Part shown: positions 58,765 through 63,570 of the stretch, piece by piece | How positions within the stretch are numbered: the first letter of the stretch is position 1 | How the letters are laid out: every line of letters begins with the position of its first letter | From: an uncultured Novosphingobium sp. | Lineage (GTDB): Bacteria; Pseudomonadota; Alphaproteobacteria; Sphingomonadales; Sphingomonadaceae | Assembly (NCBI GenBank): GCA_937996535.1 | Contig: CALKVF010000111.1 | Span: 1 to 63,570 of the forward strand | Direction of reading: 5' to 3' | Length of the DNA: 63,570 bases | Program-made: the position numbers and the translations under genes | Notes under the pieces: model-generated | What the model was told of the DNA's origin: nothing | What the model saw: the letters and a program-made list of their open reading frames with translations, nothing else | Database searches by the model: none

Positions 58765-59673
58765 TTGGCAAGCATGGGCCTCAACCTCGACGAGCAAAAA
58801 GCGGTCGACCGTTTCCGCCAAAGCGTCGTCGAACCTTCGATGACCAGCCTCGTCATTCTCGACTTCTGGGCCGAATGGTGCGGGCCATGCAAGGCGCTGA
58901 CCCCGGTGCTGGAAAAGGTCGCCGCCGAATATGCCGACAAGGGCGTGATCCTTGCCAAGGTCAACGTCGATGAGGAGCAGTTCATCGCCGCGCAGTTTCA
59001 GGTCCGCTCGATCCCCACGGTCTATGCGCTGTTCCAGGGCCAGCCGATCGCCGACCTCACCAATGCCCGCAGCGAATCCCAGCTGAAGGCACTGCTTGAC
59101 CAGCTGCTCGCCAAGCTGCCGATCAAGCCCGGCGCGGCGCAGGAAGAAGATGTGAGCCCGCTGATCGCGATCGCCGAAGACCATCTGGCGAGCGGCGATG
59201 CGGCCGCCGCTGCCGGCATGTTCGCGCAGATCGCCGAAGTCGCCCCGGCTAATCCCTCCGCACAGGGTGGGCTGATCCGCGCGCTGGTGGCCGCTGGCGA
59301 AGTGGACCATGCCGAAACCGTGCTCGCCGCCCTACCCGCCGAGCTGGCCGGTGATGGCGAGATCGTGCGCGCCCGCGCGGCCTTTGATCTGGCCAAGGAC
59401 AAGCCCGAGGACAGCGAGCTGGCCGGCCTGCGCGCCGCAGCCACCGCCAACCCGGCCGACATGGACGCCCAGCTGGCCTATGCCAATGCCGCCTTTGCCG
59501 CGGGCGGGCGCGATGACGCGGCCGACACGCTGCTGGCGATGATCGCTGCCGACCGCGCATGGAACGACGGCGCGGCGCGCGCCAAGCTGCTGCAGATCTT
59601 CGACGTCGTCGGGCTGGAGGATCCCTGGGTTGCCGCCCAGCGCCGCCGCCTGTCGCTGATCCTGTTCGGCTAA
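58765..59673 (+). CDS. Thioredoxin-TPR co-chaperone (YbbN/CnoX-like)
   Basis: A 302-residue protein. Residues 1-115 form a thioredoxin domain with active site WCGPC in LDFWAEWCGPCKALTPVLEK and the cis-Pro in VRSIPTVYALFQG. Residues about 125-300 are helical TPR-like repeats. TTG 58765 has GGAG at an ideal eight bases, so it is preferred to ATG 58774. YbbN/CnoX proteins hold client proteins and hand them to chaperones under oxidative stress; here the intact CxxC suggests redox activity too. The Lon-N gene follows 12 bases after the stop. Confidence 0.88.
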   Translation: MASMGLNLDEQKAVDRFRQSVVEPSMTSLVILDFWAEWCGPCKALTPVLEKVAAEYADKGVILAKVNVDEEQFIAAQFQVRSIPTVYALFQGQPIADLTNARSESQLKALLDQLLAKLPIKPGAAQEEDVSPLIAIAEDHLASGDAAAAAGMFAQIAEVAPANPSAQGGLIRALVAAGEVDHAETVLAALPAELAGDGEIVRARAAFDLAKDKPEDSELAGLRAAATANPADMDAQLAYANAAFAAGGRDDAADTLLAMIAADRAWNDGAARAKLLQIFDVVGLEDPWVAAQRRRLSLILFG

Positions 59674-59685
59674 AAGGGCGCGGCG

Positions 59686-60291
59686 ATGCGCATCTCGATC
59701 TTTCCGCTGACCGGGGTGATCCTGTTTCCGGGGCTGCAATTGCCGCTGCACATCTTCGAGCCGCGCTACCGCGCGCTGGTCAAGGATGCGCTGGCGCGCG
59801 ACCGCCGGATCGGGATGATCCAGCCGCAGCGCGGCGGCGAGGGCGCGCCGCTGTTCAGCGTGGGCTGCCTTGGCAAGATCGAGGAGGTCGAGGCGCTTGA
59901 AGACGGGCGCTTCAATCTGGTGCTCGAAGGCGAGGCGCGGTTCCGCGTGATCGAGGAACTCGATGTCGCCACGCCGTTCCGTCAGGTCGAGGCCGAACTG
60001 CTGGCAGAGGAGCTGGAACCCGTGCTTTCGCCGATCGAGCGCGCCGGGTTCGAGCGCGAGGCGCGGCGCTTTGCCAGCGCTCAGGGCTATGCGGTCGATT
60101 GGGAAGCGGTGACCCGGCTCGACGATGAATCGCTGATCGACGGGACCAGCCAGATCGTGCCTTTCGATGCCGCAGCCAAGCAGGCGCTGCTCGAAGCCGG
60201 ATCGCTGGCCGAGCGGTGCGAATTGCTGGTTCAGCTGATGCAGTTCTTCGGCCGGCGCGACAGCGACGATCCACGGGTGACGCTGCAATAG
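59686..60291 (+). CDS. Lon substrate-binding (LonN/PUA-like) domain protein
   Basis: A 201-residue stand-alone Lon N-terminal domain. RISIFPLTGVILFPGLQLPL and HIFEPRYRALVKDAL are the family start, and GCLGKIEEVEALEDGRFNLV follows. There is no ATPase or protease part. Such proteins are common beside thioredoxin-TPR genes in alphaproteobacteria, which suggests a shared protein quality control role. Function is not established. Confidence 0.88.
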   Translation: MRISIFPLTGVILFPGLQLPLHIFEPRYRALVKDALARDRRIGMIQPQRGGEGAPLFSVGCLGKIEEVEALEDGRFNLVLEGEARFRVIEELDVATPFRQVEAELLAEELEPVLSPIERAGFEREARRFASAQGYAVDWEAVTRLDDESLIDGTSQIVPFDAAAKQALLEAGSLAERCELLVQLMQFFGRRDSDDPRVTLQ

Positions 60292-60294
60292 GGC

Positions 60295-60918
60295 TCAGAC
60301 GGCGGCCAGCACGGCCTTGACCCCGTCGATCACATATTGCGCGGCGAGCGCCGCCAGCAACACGCCGAGCAGGCGGGAAATCACCGCTTCGACCCGCGTG
60401 CCCAACAGCCGCATCAGCGGCCCGGCGGCAGCGAGCGAGATCATCGTCAGCGCCATGACCGCGCCCAGTGCGCCCAGCACCACCAGCGTTTCCTGCGTGC
60501 CGTGGGCCCGCGCGGTGAGCAGCATGATCGTGGCGATCGAGCCCGGGCCGGCGATCATCGGCATGGCCATCGGGAACACCGAGACATCCTCGACATGTTC
60601 CTCGCGGACCTTTTCGGCGCGTTCCTCGCGGCGCTGGGTGCGCTTTTCGAACACCATGTCGAGCGCGATCACGAACAGCATGATCCCGCCCGCAATGCGG
60701 AACGAGTTCAGCTCGATGTGCAGCGCGCCGAGCAGGTTTTCCCCGAACAGCGCGAACACCACCAGGATCAGCGTGGCAATGACGCAGGCGCGCACCGCCA
60801 TCGACACCGCCTGGCGGTGGCTGGCGCCGCTGACCAGCCCGGCATAGATCGGCGCGCAGCCGGGCGGATCGATCACCACGAACAGGGCGACGAAGGCAGA
60901 CAGGAACAGGTCGGTCAT
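60295..60918 (-). CDS. MarC family integral membrane protein
   Basis: A 207-residue protein with six hydrophobic segments. FVALFVVIDPPGCAPIYAGL is the conserved MarC start, and FPMAMPMIAGPGSIATIMLL the second-half motif. A charged loop (EKRTQRREERAEKVREEH) separates the halves. The role is unknown; early links to multiple antibiotic resistance were not confirmed. Its start overlaps the stop of the upstream secreted-protein gene by four bases. Confidence 0.9.
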   Translation of the reverse strand: MTDLFLSAFVALFVVIDPPGCAPIYAGLVSGASHRQAVSMAVRACVIATLILVVFALFGENLLGALHIELNSFRIAGGIMLFVIALDMVFEKRTQRREERAEKVREEHVEDVSVFPMAMPMIAGPGSIATIMLLTARAHGTQETLVVLGALGAVMALTMISLAAAGPLMRLLGTRVEAVISRLLGVLLAALAAQYVIDGVKAVLAAV

Positions 60919-61613
60919 GGGTGTTCGGGCGCCGCAACCTGGACCATCTGCACAGGGGACAGCTGGCCGCCTAGCATCAGGTTGACCGTGAACTGGCGCG
61001 CGCCATCGGGCTGCACCGCAACGTCATAGGTCAGCGTGCCATCATCCGACTGCCCGGCACGGTGGGCCGGATCGAGCGGGGGCAATTGCTTGATCTTCTC
61101 GCGCTTAAGAGGGCGCGGCAGCTTGCCCTTGGGGCAATCGGCAACCTTGGCGACGATCATCTCGGGCGCATCGAGCGGCATAGCGAGGCTATCGCCCTGG
61201 TCCATCACCCACTTGTACTGGCCATCATTCTGGCGCTGCCAGACAGTGGTGAAATAGCCGGTGGCATCGCCGCGCTGCCAGGCCCCGCGGGTCACCGCGA
61301 TCGAGCCATCACAGCTCGACCACACCTGATGCGGCTGCCACGTGGTCAGCTGGGCCGGTTCGGCAAGGTTCTTGAGATGGTCCTGAGTATAGACCATCTG
61401 CGGCACGAACATCACCGCGTCCTTGGTTGCGGTGGCGCGAAACGCCGCCCACTGGCCCTTGTCCTTGGCCAGCTGGGCAAAGGCGATTTCGGCCGCGATC
61501 GCGGCGCTCGGATTGGCATAGGCACCCTGCGGCGCACGCTCGCGCGCGGCTGTTGGCCCGGCAAGAACAGCAAGGGCGACACCAAGGCCGGCGGCGATGC
61601 AAAGGCGCTTCAT
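60915..61613 (-). CDS. Secreted protein, possibly SnoaL/NTF2-like fold
   Basis: A 232-residue protein with a signal peptide (MKRLCIAAGLGVALAVLAGP, cut near TAARE). The part AAEIAFAQLAKDKGQWAAFR and DAVMFVPQMV resembles a DUF4440/SnoaL-type domain, followed by a second beta-rich region with two cysteines. No catalytic residues are assigned. It is placed between folD and marC on the same strand; the folD stop lies 10 bases upstream of its start. Confidence 0.75.
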   Translation of the reverse strand: MKRLCIAAGLGVALAVLAGPTAARERAPQGAYANPSAAIAAEIAFAQLAKDKGQWAAFRATATKDAVMFVPQMVYTQDHLKNLAEPAQLTTWQPHQVWSSCDGSIAVTRGAWQRGDATGYFTTVWQRQNDGQYKWVMDQGDSLAMPLDAPEMIVAKVADCPKGKLPRPLKREKIKQLPPLDPAHRAGQSDDGTLTYDVAVQPDGARQFTVNLMLGGQLSPVQMVQVAAPEHP

Positions 61614-61623
61614 GCGCCGGGGT

Positions 61624-62520
61624 TTACAGCGCCGTGTCGGCGAGCGCCACCCCTGCGTTGCGATGCGCGGCGACCAGCGCGTTGCGCAGCAGCACGGCGA
61701 TGGTCATCGGCCCGACCCCGCCCGGCACCGGCGTGACGGCCGCGGCGACTTCGAGCGCTTCGGCATAGGCAACGTCGCCAACCAAGCGGCCCTTGGCCTT
61801 GCCCTCTTCGGGCGGCAGGCGGTTGATGCCCACGTCGATCACGGTCGCGCCGGGCTTGAGCCAGCTGCCCTTGACCATTTCAGGGCGGCCAACCGCGGCC
61901 ACGACGATATCGGCGCGGCGCACCACGTCTTCGAGGTTCCTGGTGCGGCTGTGAGCCACGGTCACGGTGCAGCTTTCCGCCAGCAGCAGCTGGGCCATCG
62001 GCTTGCCCACGAGAATCGAGCGCCCGATCACCACGGCATCGAGGCCGGAAAGATTGCCAAGCCGGTCCTTGAGCAGCATCAGGCTGCCGAGCGGCGTGCA
62101 GGGCACCAGACCCGGCAGGCCCAGCGCAAGGCGGCCGGTGCTGGTGGGGGTCAGGCCATCGACATCCTTGTCGGGACTGATCCGCTCGACCACGGCCTGT
62201 TCATCAAGATGCTTCGGCAGCGGCAGCTGCACCAGGATGCCATCGACGGCGGGATCAGCGTTCAGCTGGTCGACCAGCGCGATCAGCGCGTCCTGATTGG
62301 TGTCGGCAGGCAGCTTGTGCTCGAAGCTCGCCATCCCGCATTCGACGGTGGCCTTGCCCTTGGAGGCGACATAGACCTGACTGGCCGGGTCTTCGCCCAC
62401 CAGCACCACAGCGAGGCCCGCCTTGCGGCCCGCCGCCTGTTCAAAGCTGGCGGCATAGTCCGCCACGCGGGCACGCAGGCCCGCCGCAAAAGCCTTACCG
62501 TCGATGATCGAAGCCGTCAT
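61624..62520 (-). CDS. folD: Bifunctional methylene-THF dehydrogenase / methenyl-THF cyclohydrolase
   Basis: A 298-residue FolD. The catalytic Lys lies in QVYVASKGKATVECG, the substrate motif is DKDVDGLTPTSTGRL, and the NADP-binding loop is VVIGRSILVGKPMAQLL; PGGVGPMTIAVLLRN closes the domain. It interconverts methylene-, methenyl- and formyl-THF. Given the formaldehyde and formate genes earlier in the window, it is part of the same C1 metabolism though not the same operon. The start overlaps the yggT stop by four bases. Confidence 0.95.
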   Translation of the reverse strand: MTASIIDGKAFAAGLRARVADYAASFEQAAGRKAGLAVVLVGEDPASQVYVASKGKATVECGMASFEHKLPADTNQDALIALVDQLNADPAVDGILVQLPLPKHLDEQAVVERISPDKDVDGLTPTSTGRLALGLPGLVPCTPLGSLMLLKDRLGNLSGLDAVVIGRSILVGKPMAQLLLAESCTVTVAHSRTRNLEDVVRRADIVVAAVGRPEMVKGSWLKPGATVIDVGINRLPPEEGKAKGRLVGDVAYAEALEVAAAVTPVPGGVGPMTIAVLLRNALVAAHRNAGVALADTAL

Positions 62521-62813
62521 TGCACACTCGCCATTGCCAGTCCGTAGAGGACTTTCTGAAGGATGGTCAGGCCGATGATCAGCACCATCGGCGAAAAATC
62601 GATCGCGCCCGTATCAGGCATGATCCGGCGCACGGGGCCCAGGATCGGTTCGAGCAGCGCGTTGACCGCCTGCCAGGCCGCGGCCACGAAATTGTTGTGG
62701 TGGTTGATCACGTTGAACTGGAGCAGCATCGCCATCACGAACTGGATGATCACCAGCGTGATAACGATCGAAATCAGATAGCCGACAATGTCGATCAGCG
62801 TGAAAAGCAGCAC
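62517..62813 (-). CDS. YggT family membrane protein
   Basis: A 98-residue protein with two hydrophobic segments. The motif ALLEPILGPVRRIMPDTGAI is the YggT signature, followed by DFSPMVLIIGLTIL. The family includes CcmB-like/YlmG proteins tied to cell division and chloroplast b6 heme; the bacterial role is unclear. It overlaps folD by four bases and forms an operon with it. Confidence 0.9.
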   Translation of the reverse strand: MLLFTLIDIVGYLISIVITLVIIQFVMAMLLQFNVINHHNNFVAAAWQAVNALLEPILGPVRRIMPDTGAIDFSPMVLIIGLTILQKVLYGLAMASVQ

Positions 62814-62938
62814 AGGCCTTATCCTCGTTCCGGTTAGCGTGCCGCAGGTGTAGCCTATCGGCTAACGGCCCGGCAACCGGAGGTTCCCCGGCCGATTTTG
62901 TAAGCACTACTTACTAAATTGTCTAGCCGGAAAAGGCG

Positions 62939-63570
62939 TCAGGCGCGGATCAGCGTGCCCGCCCCGCGCGAGGTGAAGATTTCCAGCAGCATCGCGTGCG
63001 GCACCCGCCCGTCGAGCACCACCGCCGCCTCGCAGCCGGCCTCGACCGCTTGGACGCAGGTTTCGAGCTTGGGGATCATCCCCCCGCTGATCGTGCCATC
63101 GCGCTGCAGCTTTTCGATATCGGCGGGCTTGAGATCGGTCAGGAGGTTCTTCTCCTTGTCGAGCACGCCGGCAACATCGGTCAGCAGGAACAGCCGCGCC
63201 GCGCCCAGCGTGGCGGCAATCGCGCCGGCCATGGTATCGGCGTTGATGTTGTAGGTTTCGCCATCTTCGCCCACCGCGATCGGGGCGATCACCGGGATCA
63301 TCCCGGCGTCGGAAATGGTCTTGATCACCTTGGTGTCGACATGGTGCGGTTCGCCCACGAAGCCGAGGTCGACCACCTGCTCGATCTGGCTGTCGGGATC
63401 GCGCGTGGTGCGTTCAACCTTGCGCGCGGTAACCAGCCCGCCGTCCTTGCCCGAAATGCCGATGGCCTTGCCGCCGGCTCCGGAAATCCAGCGTACGATT
63501 TCCTTGTTGATCGCACCCGAGAGCACCATTTCGGCGACTTCGGCGGTGGCCTTGTCGGTCACGCGCAGGC
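62939..63570 (-). CDS. argB: Acetylglutamate kinase, C-terminal part (5' end outside window)
   Basis: About 210 residues of an amino-acid-kinase-fold protein, open to the window edge. VDLGFVGEPHHVDTKVIKTI, VIAPIAVGEDGETYNINADT and LLTDVAGVLDKEKNLLTDL are ArgB motifs, and ISGGMIPKLETCVQAVEAGC is the ATP-site region. It phosphorylates N-acetylglutamate in arginine synthesis. The missing N-terminus is about 90 residues. An imperfect stem lies just after the stop. Confidence 0.93.
   Translation of the reverse strand, partial: LRVTDKATAEVAEMVLSGAINKEIVRWISGAGGKAIGISGKDGGLVTARKVERTTRDPDSQIEQVVDLGFVGEPHHVDTKVIKTISDAGMIPVIAPIAVGEDGETYNINADTMAGAIAATLGAARLFLLTDVAGVLDKEKNLLTDLKPADIEKLQRDGTISGGMIPKLETCVQAVEAGCEAAVVLDGRVPHAMLLEIFTSRGAGTLIRA

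Noticed and set aside
62867..62893. Stem after argB as terminator
   Set aside because: Twelve-base stem with two mismatches and no T-run; too weak to call.

Overview
The window is 63.6 kb of a GC-rich alphaproteobacterial chromosome. The gene families point to the Sphingomonadales (a Novosphingobium- or Sphingomonas-like organism): a glutathione-linked formaldehyde pathway with NAD-linked formate dehydrogenase, class I PHA synthase with phasin, a ClpS/VIT/LptFG neighbourhood, the sphingomonad-type GNAT-like protein next to a fatty acid desaturase, and a YbbN-type thioredoxin next to a Lon-N protein. No rRNA is present, so genus is inference.

Layout. 1-7060 (+): end of the class III alcohol dehydrogenase, a VOC protein, fghA, then fdsG-fdsB-mobA-fdsA-fdsD, which together take S-hydroxymethylglutathione to formate and CO2. 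7057-12273 (mostly -): a split YeeE/YedE transporter, a FadL porin, a crotonase with an orphan winged-helix regulator, and alaC. 12415-15171: PHA synthase and phasin, the latter behind a large TGC-rich inverted repeat. 15337-27035: clpS, a VIT family transporter, lptF-lptG, desaturase, GNAT-like protein, AI-2E permease, dicarboxylate symporter, glmM, DUF1272, thiD, LOG family protein. 27134-36366: tRNA-Gln, a P450 and its divergent AraC regulator, Ppx/GppA, rlmE, DUF3147, a tandem cytochrome c, and a two-subunit biotin-dependent acyl-CoA carboxylase. 36351-45284: glpD, Bcr/CflA pump, dinB, Nudix, pgl, dps, a small membrane protein, a double-TetR regulator and a single TetR. After 58577: thioredoxin/TPR protein, Lon-N protein, MarC, a secreted protein, folD, yggT and the end of argB.

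The accessory core is 45344-58548, a 13.2-kb integrative element inserted in the 3' half of tRNA-Gly(GCC). A 49-bp direct repeat (the tRNA 3' half) marks both ends. Inside it, a 10-bp motif ATCCGAACA[T/C] occurs twice near the left end and three times near the right end and probably binds the tyrosine integrase. The element carries a 1007-residue primase-helicase replication protein, a divergent CopG-like ribbon-helix-helix protein, a solitary ParA-like ATPase, a serine recombinase, a GIY-YIG domain protein, a TIR-domain protein with a Cys/His knuckle and a Tyr/Ser/Gly-rich linker, a CobB-like sirtuin, a secreted protein fused to a superinfection-immunity-like membrane domain, a lipoprotein, a winged-helix protein and small unknowns. 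It reads as an integrated replicon or phage-satellite-like island with a cargo (TIR, sirtuin, immunity domain) that fits phage conflict. Defence is an inference from families and context; nothing in the sequence proves it.
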